Assembly: GCA_963678775.2 (NCBI GenBank)
Contig: CAXXGR010000002.1
Span: 496,001 to 560,000, forward strand
Direction: 5' to 3'
Length of the DNA: 64,000 nt
Origin: JBFHIJ01 sp963678775
GTDB lineage: Bacteria; Bacteroidota; Ignavibacteria; Kapaibacteriales; UBA2268
Part shown: positions 38,475 to 46,966 of the stretch, in pieces
How positions within the stretch are numbered: the stretch's first letter is position 1
Layout of the letters: each line of letters starts with the position of its first letter
Made by a program: the position numbers and the translations under genes
Notes under the pieces: generated by a model
What the model was told of the DNA's origin: nothing
The model's input: the letters and a program-made list of their open reading frames with translations, nothing else
Databases searched by the model: none

Positions 38475-39058
38475 ATGGAAAAAACATCAAAACACTCGAT
38501 GGCAGACGCTCTTGTAACTCAGCGTCAGCGAAAGATAAAAATCAGTTTTTCTCACAGGTAGACCTCCTAATAGATTGGAAACCTGTTACTAAACTGATAA
38601 ATAAATATTACAAAAAGAAGTTCAGCGTGGCTGGTCGTCCGGCTTACAGTGGTTTACTTCTTTTTAAAATATGCCTGCTTCAGACATGGTACGGCTTAAG
38701 TGATTATGAAGTAGAAGACCGCATTAATGACTCTCTAAGTTTCAGTCAGTTTTTAGGTATGTCTGTAGAAGATATATCTCCTGATCACAGCACAATATCA
38801 CGCTTTCGCAGTTTGATGTAAAAACATAATGTCTACGAAAAACTTCTTTCAGAAATAAATAATCAATTAGAAAAACACAGTATATTAGTCAAAAGTGGTG
38901 TTCTAGTGGCTGCAAGTGTAGTTTCCAGTGAACGGCGACCTCGTAGAAAACCGGGTTATGAAATAGTGGAAGATCGATCAGAAACAGAGCAATCTGATGA
39001 GAATCAAGCCAAAGAATCGGAAGAAAAACGAATACAAAAAGTCAATACACCTTCGTAA
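38475..39058 (+). pseudogene. Decayed and truncated IS5-like transposase
   Basis: The original start is probably ATG 38475 (MEKTSKHSMADALVTQRQR). One T appears to be missing from a T run near 38545, so the frame shifts and continues as FFSQVDLLIDWKPVTKLINK. TAA at 38819-38821 then interrupts the ORF inside FRSLM-stop-KHNVYEKLL, after which the same frame runs to TAA at 39056-39058. The expected first catalytic Asp of the DDE triad (VDAS in relatives) is VAAS here. The rest of the catalytic domain and the right IS end are missing: 26 bases later the CRISPR array begins. The N-terminal DUF772-type region (AGRPAYSGLLLFKICLL, SPDHSTISRFR) identifies the family. Confidence 0.88.
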
Positions 39059-39083
39059 CGTTTTAGATAAGAATTTCCATTCT

Positions 39084-41002
39084 GGTTCATCCCCACGTAT
39101 GTGGGGAATACCTGAGTAGGTAAATACATGTTAATGAAGCCTTCGGTTCATCCCCACGTGTGTGGGGAATACGTGTGTTCACGTTCGCAGTAGAAGCGTG
39201 CGACTGGTTTATCCCCACGTGTGTGGGGAATACACGGGGTTAGGGTTGTAGGTGTGGTGGTTCTCTGGTTCATCCCCACGTGTGTGGGGAATACGCCGCT
39301 AAGAAATCAGTATCAGAGCTTGATTCTGGTTCATCCCCACGTGTGTGGGGAATACAGGGCGGTTGCCCTCGGTTGCGGTTAGTCGAATGGTTCATCCCCA
39401 CGTGTGTGGGGAATACATTGGCGTGTGTTTAAGTTCCTACAAGTCACATGGTTCATCCCCACGTGTGTGGGGAATACACAAAAGCGTTTTTAAAACCTTC
39501 CACATAATCTGGTTCATCCCCACGTGTGTGGGGAATACGGTCAACTATTTCTCCGTCCTCTTCATTAGCTTGGTTCATCCCCACGTGTGTGGGGAATACT
39601 TCTTTCCAGAGTTCTATATCTACGTTAATGGTGGTTCATCCCCACGTGTGTGGGGAATACGGACTCTTTACCCGGTATTGCTCTATTTGCTCTGGTTCAT
39701 CCCCACGTGTGTGGGGAATACACTTTTTATCAAACTTGTACTCTGTTACATCTTGGTTCATCCCCACGTGTGTGGGGAATACATTCTGGAAGCAATATAC
39801 ATCACTTCCTATAGTGGTTCATCCCCACGTGTGTGGGGAATACAAAGAATATAATAATGATATTTTTGAATTCATTGGTTCATCCCCACGTGTGTGGGGA
39901 ATACAAAAAGTACATATCTAATATACTAATTCTTTGTGGTTCATCCCCACGTGTGTGGGGAATACTATATACCCGAATTTACCTTTTTCTGGTGCTTTGG
40001 TTCATCCCCACGTGTGTGGGGAATACAGAAGACTTCATTCGCTATTTTTTGCAAATTCTGGTTCATCCCCACGTGTGTGGGGAATACATCATCTCACTCG
40101 GGGAGGTCAGGAGTTGATATGGTTCATCCCCACGTGTGTGGGGAATACTTGTTATCGCATAATGCAAAAAGTGAGTTCGATGGTTCATCCCCACGTGTGT
40201 GGGGAATACTCTATAGAGAATATCGTATCAGTCCGTATTGCTGGTTCATCCCCACGTGTGTGGGGAATACTCCCGTTACCTTTTCCATCATGGCTTTTGC
40301 CCAGGTTCATCCCCACGTGTGTGGGGAATACAACACACTGTTTTCAGGCATATAACCATCATATGGTTCATCCCCACGTGTGTGGGGAATACAATTTAAG
40401 AGGTGCAGATTTAAGAGGTGCAGATGGTTCATCCCCACGTGTGTGGGGAATACGTGCTACGCACGTCAGCTAATAGAATTGTTTCTGGTTCATCCCCACG
40501 TGTGTGGGGAATACTTGATAAATCAATTTCTATTCGTGATTCAGCATGGTTCATCCCCACGTGTGTGGGGAATACTTGTTATCGCATAATGCAAAAAGTG
40601 AGTTCGATGGTTCATCCCCACGTGTGTGGGGAATACTTTTTTAATCGCAAAAGAAGCTTTAGACTTAATGGTTCATCCCCACGTGTGTGGGGAATACTTA
40701 CGATTGACATAATATGTCATGTGTCGTAGTGGTTCATCCCCACGTGTGTGGGGAATACCCAGAGGCAGCGGCGGCTTCGTTACGCTTTTATGGTTCATCC
40801 CCACGTGTGTGGGGAATACCCATATCATACACCTAATAATTTTATAAATTCTGGTTCATCCCCACGTGTGTGGGGAATACGTAAACGCAGATTTTGCAGC
40901 CTCTTCAAGGGCTGGTTCATCCCCACGTGTGTGGGGAATACGCCTGCCGGCAGTGTTGCAGGTCAGGTATTCGTGGTTCATCCCCACGTGTGTGGGGAAT
41001 AC
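39084..41002 (-). CRISPR. Type I-E CRISPR array, 32 repeats and 31 spacers
   Basis: On the plus strand the unit GGTTCATCCCCACG plus TGTGTGGGGAATAC repeats every 61 bases without exception from 39084 to 40975. In crRNA sense the repeat begins GTATTCCCCACACACGTGGG and folds as TCCCCAC-ACAC-GTGGGGA. It is 28 bases; with the base beside it (T on the plus strand in 29 of 31 cases) the repeat is effectively 29 and spacers 32, the I-E standard. The mutated repeats are the first (39084, G to A) and third (39206, C to T) from the left, which marks the left as the old end, so the leader is at the right, near cas2. Spacers at 40149 and 40576 are identical. Many long frames read through the array in databases; they are artefacts. 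Confidence 0.98.
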
Positions 41003-41072
41003 TCTTGAATATACGTATTTTCAAATTACTAATCAAATTTTCTGTAATCGTCTCTGTATCTTTGTTCCGAAG
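41003..41072 (-). promoter_or_regulatory. Probable CRISPR leader
   Basis: This AT-rich stretch lies between the last intact repeat and the cas2 stop codon. Orientation of repeat decay and the neighbouring adaptation genes both place the leader here. It is only 70 bp unless it extends into the 3' part of cas2, so the array promoter may lie within cas2. Confidence 0.6.
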
Positions 41073-41408
41073 TTATTGTCTAGTATCTTTGTTTTTTGTC
41101 TTTGTGTCAACTACCTGATTGTTGGTATTTGTAAAAAGTGGATGCATTGTTAGCCATATACCCTCCATATTTATTGGTATATAATCTTTGCAATTAGTAT
41201 GTTTTAAGTCAAAGCCTTGTTCTGTGTTAGTCTTCCAAATCATGATCATTGTGCCGTCTTTTAGCTCTTTTGCGCATTTTTCCCAAATAAGATTTCTGAC
41301 TAAACCATTTAATCTGCCTACAAAGACACCGGCTTTTACTTCTATAAGCCAGCGACTAAGTGTGCCTCTGAGAGAAGGGCTCACTCGTTCTAAGATCATA
41401 ACAGTCAT
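41073..41408 (-). CDS. cas2: CRISPR-associated endonuclease Cas2 (type I-E)
   Basis: The start ATG at 41408 overlaps the cas1 stop as ATGA and gives MTVMILERVSPSLRG, matching E. coli-type Cas2 (VTENVPPRLRG). A longer in-frame start at 41438 lies inside cas1 and is not needed. Motifs are LRGTLSRWLIEVKAGVFVG, NTEQGF and GIWLTMHP. The 111-residue product has about 15 extra residues at the C-terminus (NTNNQVVDTKTKNKDTRQ) compared with standard I-E Cas2. Cas2 dimers bridge two Cas1 dimers to integrate new spacers at the leader end. Confidence 0.93.
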   Translation of the reverse strand: MTVMILERVSPSLRGTLSRWLIEVKAGVFVGRLNGLVRNLIWEKCAKELKDGTMIMIWKTNTEQGFDLKHTNCKDYIPINMEGIWLTMHPLFTNTNNQVVDTKTKNKDTRQ

Positions 41409-42316
41409 AAATCTGCCTCCTTTGGTGGACACCACCACGGAGCAGGAAGATAAGGATCGACATCAGGATCAATTTCATCCGGCAAGTCACTGCTTAGAGT
41501 TAGAATTTTGTCAATATCGCTAACGATTCTAGTTAGTATTCTTAAGTTTTTAAAAGCTTGTCTGCAACGCTTTCTGACTTCTGTCTCAAGTTTGAAAACT
41601 TCTTCTTTGACTGTTGCAAAAGCTACAGGCACAGCAATTTTCAATTTGTAAAGATCAGCAATGTCATATACAAAAGAATGTTGTCTCCCCTGATGAATAA
41701 AACCTAAGCCGGGACTGTAACCTGCTGAAACAATTGCTGAATGAACAATTCCGTTCAGACAGGAACTAGCAGTCGACAGTGCTTTGTTTAATTCATCTGA
41801 TTTATCCCAATTATCGGGGTAATAATTTCTACCTGACCATTGGACTTCGTATTTGGCTGCTAATTGTGCATATTCATCTTTGACTCGTTTTCCTTCAATA
41901 CCCTGCACTTGTTCAAATGTAAGATTATCGGGGAATTTTTCTTTGAATCTGACTTGATACATCCTTAGTGCCACTTTCATTCGCGATGAATCATCGGAGA
42001 CAAGTTTTGCTTGATCCTGCAGCTTATAAGCTTTATTGGTTTCACCATATCCATGAGCATAATATCGGACACCTTCCTGTCCTGTCCAAACAAGAAGGCA
42101 TCCTGAGTTGGCTATTGTATTAATAGCAGAATGTGTAACTGAAGTACCGGGCCCCAGCATGATAGTTGTGAGTGAAGCAATGGGTATTTGCAAATTGCCT
42201 TGTTTATTGACAAATTCAATACCCAATTTTGTTTGCTCCAGTTTCCCATATTCGAGATACACATAAGATAGTGAATCTCGAATTTTGGGTAGTTCCCTAA
42301 AGTTGGATTTTGCCAT
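41405..42316 (-). CDS. cas1: CRISPR-associated integrase Cas1 (type I-E)
   Basis: The 303-residue protein matches E. coli Cas1 (305). Seen are the N-terminal RDSLSYVYLEYGKLE, IPIASLTTIMLGPGTSVTH, the metal-site Glu in GIEGKRVK (near 147), His in GFIHQGRQHSFVYDIAD (near 212) and the acidic DIADLYK. It integrates prespacers as a complex with Cas2. It lies 50 nt behind cas6e and overlaps cas2 by four bases. Confidence 0.96.
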   Translation of the reverse strand: MAKSNFRELPKIRDSLSYVYLEYGKLEQTKLGIEFVNKQGNLQIPIASLTTIMLGPGTSVTHSAINTIANSGCLLVWTGQEGVRYYAHGYGETNKAYKLQDQAKLVSDDSSRMKVALRMYQVRFKEKFPDNLTFEQVQGIEGKRVKDEYAQLAAKYEVQWSGRNYYPDNWDKSDELNKALSTASSCLNGIVHSAIVSAGYSPGLGFIHQGRQHSFVYDIADLYKLKIAVPVAFATVKEEVFKLETEVRKRCRQAFKNLRILTRIVSDIDKILTLSSDLPDEIDPDVDPYLPAPWWCPPKEADL

Positions 42317-42366
42317 GACAAATCTCCTATTTAAATTGTCAAAGAACTATATTAAACAAGAATCAA

Positions 42367-43002
42367 TTAATCAACTCTTGCTATAGTCAGCAATCCAAAT
42401 CCGAAGGCTTTGGCAGAACCTATTCCTGAGATTAGTGCACCGTGCATTTTATCCGGATTAGTTATTTTCAGCACACCTTCGTAGCTAACTCCAAAATGAT
42501 AAATATTGAATTTGTGACTTTCGCCAATCATTTTTGCTGTTTTTGCTTTACTTCCGATAGTGAAACCGGAGCAGTTAATAAATAAAGGTTCGAAGCCATG
42601 TAGCTTAGCTTTTCTCTTGAACCATTCTATTTGATCTTCTTCTTTATATAATCCATATCTTTTCCCATTCCGTTTAACGGTGGGATTTGCTATCAGTTTG
42701 AATTTATAAATACCGGGAGAAACTGGCTTCAAATTGACTTTTTTAGTCTGCGGTTCAGTCAAAAAGTAATCTGAACTAATAGTCAAATCTTCCCATTTCG
42801 GCTCTATACTACTACTTTGCACTAATACTGTCAGACCTGAGGAGATTCCCATATTTTTTGAAACTTCAATTCTAAAAAGAATTCTGTTGTCCTCAGAAAA
42901 TGGAAACGCTTTTGCCAGAGTTCGGTGCATTTCATAAGGAGAAGCAACTTCAGAACGTACCTGTCTGTTTCTGACGTTGAGTGTTAGTTTGGATAGATAC
43001 AT
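42367..43002 (-). CDS. cas6e: crRNA-processing endoribonuclease Cas6e (CasE)
   Basis: This 211-residue RAMP protein starts MYLSKLTLNVRNRQVRSE with an early conserved His (near 27, EMHRTLAKAFP), the usual catalytic histidine, and has the C-terminal glycine-rich loop GSAKAFGFGLLTIARVD. It cuts within the repeat hairpin and stays bound to the crRNA 3' handle in Cascade. Its ATG overlaps the cas5e stop by one base (TAATG). Confidence 0.94.
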   Translation of the reverse strand: MYLSKLTLNVRNRQVRSEVASPYEMHRTLAKAFPFSEDNRILFRIEVSKNMGISSGLTVLVQSSSIEPKWEDLTISSDYFLTEPQTKKVNLKPVSPGIYKFKLIANPTVKRNGKRYGLYKEEDQIEWFKRKAKLHGFEPLFINCSGFTIGSKAKTAKMIGESHKFNIYHFGVSYEGVLKITNPDKMHGALISGIGSAKAFGFGLLTIARVD

Positions 43003-43697
43003 TATTTATCCTCCACATTTACATCAATCATAAGAGTGGCAGTTTCTCTTTCTCCAAAAAGTCGACGTTCAAAGCTTATAGGAACATCCATTACTCTGGA
43101 AATCATAGTAATATCCTCTCCGGAAGCAGCACATTTATCAAGCACAAAACGAAGTCTTGCAGTCTTTCCAATATCTGCATTTCTTCTAAGGTATTTAGAT
43201 TCGTATGGATGTTCTTTTAGTGCTTCCAAAAGTCGGAGCTCAGTAATCCCATCCTTAATCCATACGGGCAGAGAAGGTACAAATGACTTCTTACCAAGAA
43301 AAATCTGCCATTTAGGATTTTTTAGAGCTTTTTGTATTTCCTCCAATTTTGCAATATCTTCCGATTCAATCCCGACAAGGAAAGAAGCATCAGCGAGGTA
43401 ATATCTGTTAGTAGGGATAGCCGTTTTTCTTTCGACATTTCCTGCCGCACGATGGTATCCCTCTTTTCCGGCTACATGGTAATCATTTCTAACGATGCCT
43501 TCTCGATCAACTCTAAGACCAAAATTGAAATCAGTCAACCAAGAGATGTTTTCATTCCTTTCAATTCCAAGAGCAGCACATATAATCCCCAAAACAGCAC
43601 TTTTACTTGGCTCTTTACCTGTATCTCTTTCTCCAAATTTACCAAAAACACCATAGGACTGCATAGGAGCTTCGAGCCTAATAAGTAATGTAGGCAT
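43002..43697 (-). CDS. cas5e: Cascade subunit Cas5e (CasD)
   Basis: The 231-residue RAMP protein begins MPTLLIRLEAPMQSYG, the family N-terminus, with DTGKEPSKSAVLGIICAALG and DYHVAGKEGYHR as expected for I-E CasD. It binds the crRNA 5' handle at the base of the Cas7 backbone. Nine bases separate it from cas7e. Confidence 0.95.
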   Translation of the reverse strand: MPTLLIRLEAPMQSYGVFGKFGERDTGKEPSKSAVLGIICAALGIERNENISWLTDFNFGLRVDREGIVRNDYHVAGKEGYHRAAGNVERKTAIPTNRYYLADASFLVGIESEDIAKLEEIQKALKNPKWQIFLGKKSFVPSLPVWIKDGITELRLLEALKEHPYESKYLRRNADIGKTARLRFVLDKCAASGEDITMISRVMDVPISFERRLFGERETATLMIDVNVEDK

Positions 43698-43706
43698 ATT
43701 TAACTC

Positions 43707-44867
43707 CTATAAGTTTTGATTTAGGTATTCTTCTAAGCTGCTTATCAAGTTTTTATATGAACCTGATACATTGAATTTTCCATTAGAATCAGATTTGAAA
43801 CCAAACTCTAATTCTTTATCGAACTGCAAGTCATAAACAGTTTTCATTTGATCAAAGTATTCCAAAAGGGTATTAGTTGACTGCTCGCTCAGAGATAAAC
43901 CCGATTTTGGCATCACAGGTTTTTCAAAAGCATTTGCAAGAGATACCGGCATCCCCTTTTCTGAAGCAGTAATCAATACATAAGCCGGTGGATTATTTGC
44001 AGCAAAAGTGTTTTGTTTGCCAGTAGGAATTGCTTGGATTGTGCCTTCAATAAAGCCTAAAATGCCTTCTACAGCCAGTTCTTTCTTATCCGAAATGTTT
44101 GACATAAGTTTATTCACATCAAGTGATGCATAACGATAGAAACAGGAAGAGTTAAAGCCAATATTACCTATCATACCTGCACCTGTCTCTTCATCCGGAT
44201 TTAAATCATCAACAGCGGTGAAATAGTCAAAGTCCATTGATACTTTGTTTGTAGAGATAGCATGAGCTACCTGACAAGCCGCGTCAATTTTCATAGTAGG
44301 TTGATCTGCAAGCATACGACCAAAAAGTGCTATATCTATTGAATTTATTTTGTGTGCATTTGTTTTCAAATATTCTTTTAGAGCCTTATCCGCAACAGTA
44401 TCAATTTTGGCTAATGCATCCTTTAAGGCTTTCGTTTTAGTATCAGGATTGGCAGCCGTTTCTACCGATTCTTGGATTTCAATAATATTTCCCATTAAAA
44501 GTGTAATGATACCTTTAAGCTCGGCTTTGTCTGTATAATACAAATATTGTGTTTTGTTGTCTTTTTCATCTATCTTCTTCGTAACTGCTTTAGCGGTTGC
44601 TTTAGCCAATACTTCAGCTTCGTTCTCTTTTCTCTCAAAGTCATTTTGTAATATTTCAGATGCGATAGCAACTGATCTCCTGGTGCGTACACCTGCTTCT
44701 ACTCTTGCTGCAAAAGCTTCGGACTTTCTAATATTACTTTTGAGGCATTGGGAAGATATTCTTGCTCTTCTATATCCGCCAAATTCGCAATCTTTAGGCA
44801 TTCCGCTATCGTCTCTGTTTAAATTTGCCGGAGCAAAGTTTTGAATTATATGCATTTCTAATAACAT
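43707..44867 (-). CDS. cas7e: Cascade backbone subunit Cas7e (CasC)
   Basis: I place the start at ATG 44867 (MLLEMHIIQNFAPANLNRDD), which has GGAG about eight bases upstream and matches E. coli CasC (NIHVLISHSPSCLNRDD). A longer in-frame start at 44975 lies in cse2 and adds a basic extension with no homology. The 386-residue product has FGGYRRARISSQCLKSNIRK and GMIGNIGFNSSCFYRYASLD. Six copies coat the crRNA in Cascade. Confidence 0.95.
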   Translation of the reverse strand: MLLEMHIIQNFAPANLNRDDSGMPKDCEFGGYRRARISSQCLKSNIRKSEAFAARVEAGVRTRRSVAIASEILQNDFERKENEAEVLAKATAKAVTKKIDEKDNKTQYLYYTDKAELKGIITLLMGNIIEIQESVETAANPDTKTKALKDALAKIDTVADKALKEYLKTNAHKINSIDIALFGRMLADQPTMKIDAACQVAHAISTNKVSMDFDYFTAVDDLNPDEETGAGMIGNIGFNSSCFYRYASLDVNKLMSNISDKKELAVEGILGFIEGTIQAIPTGKQNTFAANNPPAYVLITASEKGMPVSLANAFEKPVMPKSGLSLSEQSTNTLLEYFDQMKTVYDLQFDKELEFGFKSDSNGKFNVSGSYKNLISSLEEYLNQNL

Positions 44868-44868
44868 T

Positions 44869-45414
44869 TTAGTTCTCCTGATTATTATTGATATTTTCTT
44901 GTTGAACATTTTGTTCTTGATTTTCTGTTTCGTTTTTGTTTCCCCAATAACCTTTTGCCCAGTTTCTTTGGACAAATTTATCTTGATGAGTCCAGTACTT
45001 TAAATCATCAAAGAGTTGGTGAAAATCTATACCTACTTCTTTATTGGCTAGGAATCTGCAAATCTGCAATAGATTATGGGGCAAATCTTCATATTCAGAG
45101 TTTAGCAGTAGCGTAAATCTGCCGTCGAGAGACTCCTCGCCAACAGTCAGAGCATTTCTTACTTTTTTCAGAGCTTCTCCGATGTTCCTATCATTATCAT
45201 GCTTAGGATGAACAGCAAAAAGAGTAGATATCAGCATAGAGTTTTTAAAAGTCTCGTCTCTGCTATCTGGTATAAGTTTTCCTATGATGCTGAGAGCCTC
45301 GAAATTATTAAAAGGATCTGCAGCACCACGCCTTAGAGTAGCTAATTTTGCTTTGTTGTCGCCATCTTTTAGCGAAATAAGCAGCTCGATAAGAGCATAT
45401 TTCTTTTTAGCCAT
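44869..45414 (-). CDS. cse2: Cascade small subunit Cse2 (CasB)
   Basis: The 181-residue helical protein contains DNKAKLATLRRGAAD, RYSIRA-like and LLNSEYEDLPHNLLQICRFL motifs of Cse2. It starts eight bases inside cas8e, and only a TAA-AA spacer separates its stop from the cas7e ATG. The last ~20 residues are Asn/Gln-rich (ENQEQNVQQENINNNQEN), which is not typical. Two copies stabilise the R-loop. Confidence 0.93.
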   Translation of the reverse strand: MAKKKYALIELLISLKDGDNKAKLATLRRGAADPFNNFEALSIIGKLIPDSRDETFKNSMLISTLFAVHPKHDNDRNIGEALKKVRNALTVGEESLDGRFTLLLNSEYEDLPHNLLQICRFLANKEVGIDFHQLFDDLKYWTHQDKFVQRNWAKGYWGNKNETENQEQNVQQENINNNQEN

Positions 45415-46957
45415 CGTTTTCTCCGTTAAAATTTATTGGATATAGTTTTCTATTAGCGATAGTAATAGCACGTAGGTGTTTGGCACTCGAATCAAAGTTA
45501 TTAGTTGCGTTCTCAAAAGAGGCTTTAGCAACTTTGAAAATCTCTGAAGAAGTATCTTTTTTAAATTTTAGAAATTCTGCTGAAGTAGTAAAAGTTGTTT
45601 TTGAAACTACTTCAACATATTTGATAAAAACATTTTCTAGAGAAGCCCAATAGTTTTTTTCGACACACAAAGTCTTGATAAAACCGTTTACATCTCTTTT
45701 TTCATCTTTGCTCAAGTTATTATTCTCATCTTTAGATGGATATAGAAGATATTTACCTAAAGAGGATAATGCACCATACAAAATTTTTGATTGTCTCTCA
45801 GCAATCTCAATAAAGACAGTAATTAGATTTTCTTTCTCTTCTTTCATCAATACAGGAAAGAATGGTAAACTTTCTTTTTTGATTATCACAACTTTAGCTT
45901 GGTCGTTAAGTAATCCATAGGCTTCAATCTGAAACTTGTGAGTTATATCGTAACCCAAATCCAAACTGTTTGCAGCGACAAAAGATATGTTTCTGGAAGG
46001 TCTTGCACCGTTGACTTTTTCATGTTGAAATAGAACTTCAGCATGTCGCCATAGCGCCTTGTTTGGGTCAAATCTGATAGAAAGTATTTTATCATTAGAT
46101 ACCCTTTTTGCCATAAGTGGATCTGCAAATTCACTTTCAATTTTATCGCCTTGATGGAAATACATTTTGGCTTTGTTTTCAGCAAAAATCATATTCCCGT
46201 TGTCATCGAAACAAGTATCGTTGTTATATTCTAACTTGATACTTCTGGACTGCCAAGTCAGATAGTCTAAGTAGTTTTCAGGTACTCTACTAATACATTT
46301 TACAGGATAGTTCTTTTCCCAAGAACATAAAGATTTTGAATCGATAGCAATGTTTTCATAGTCTGTGTTTATTAACATGGATTTGAATAGTTTTTCTTCT
46401 TTTATCCAAAATGTACAACCACCAATCAGAGGAGCCCCCGAAAAGTTAAAGGGTTTGGATATACCACCACCAACTGAATAGGACTGAGCAGCAATCAAAA
46501 GAGTAGGTACCCTCCACATTGGAACTATAAATTCTTGACTATCGTAAGTATGGTCAAATAAAGTAGCATTGTTTGCTGAAGACTTGTCGTGCCTAAGTTT
46601 TGAAAATGCAGTATGAGTTTTAGATAAAGTAGTAGTGCTCTGATAAAACGGTCTTTCTTTGTCAAAGATGTCAAATCTGTTGTACCATTTTTCAAAATAA
46701 TCTTTTGCAGGTTCTATATCGAACTTTCCGGCATTCCAAATGTCTAACCAAGTATCTTCATCATTTACCTGATAGATACGTATAAGTAATGCCTGTAAAA
46801 ATCGATTTAGCGAGATCGTTTCCAAAGGAGAATCGCAGTATATCTCCCTAATCTTGTGAGCTTTCTCAAAAAGCTCGAGTAAACTAAACCTTGAATTCGT
46901 TCCATCTGAATTAATGACAGGAATCCAAGCCTTGTCTGTTAAGTTAAAAGAAGCCAT
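45407..46957 (-). CDS. cas8e: Cascade large subunit Cas8e (Cse1/CasA)
   Basis: This 516-residue protein has the Cse1 N-terminus FNLTDKAWIPVINSDGT and SLLELFEKAHKIREI, the SPLETISLNRFLQALL block, and the WRVPTLLIAAQSYSVGGG-type region. It recognises the PAM and recruits Cas3. The gene starts 9 nt behind cas3 and overlaps cse2 by eight bases. Confidence 0.95.
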   Translation of the reverse strand: MASFNLTDKAWIPVINSDGTNSRFSLLELFEKAHKIREIYCDSPLETISLNRFLQALLIRIYQVNDEDTWLDIWNAGKFDIEPAKDYFEKWYNRFDIFDKERPFYQSTTTLSKTHTAFSKLRHDKSSANNATLFDHTYDSQEFIVPMWRVPTLLIAAQSYSVGGGISKPFNFSGAPLIGGCTFWIKEEKLFKSMLINTDYENIAIDSKSLCSWEKNYPVKCISRVPENYLDYLTWQSRSIKLEYNNDTCFDDNGNMIFAENKAKMYFHQGDKIESEFADPLMAKRVSNDKILSIRFDPNKALWRHAEVLFQHEKVNGARPSRNISFVAANSLDLGYDITHKFQIEAYGLLNDQAKVVIIKKESLPFFPVLMKEEKENLITVFIEIAERQSKILYGALSSLGKYLLYPSKDENNNLSKDEKRDVNGFIKTLCVEKNYWASLENVFIKYVEVVSKTTFTTSAEFLKFKKDTSSEIFKVAKASFENATNNFDSSAKHLRAITIANRKLYPINFNGENDG

Positions 46958-46966
46958 AGTTATATC

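Noticed and set aside
38530..38560. Programmed frameshift in the transposase
   Set aside because: A T-run slip would be typical of some IS families, but the additional stop codon, the lost Asp and the missing 3' half show decay.
39345..41153. Several long plus-strand frames with VHPHVCGEY and GSSPRVWG repeats
   Set aside because: They are six-frame readings of the 61-bp CRISPR repeat units; no ribosome site or family supports them, and the repeat regularity explains the peptide pattern.
41409..41438. Longer Cas2 start
   Set aside because: It lies inside cas1; the ATGA overlap start fits the family better.
44868..44975. N-terminal extension of Cas7e
   Set aside because: It lies inside cse2; the downstream ATG has a good ribosome site and matches the family N-terminus.
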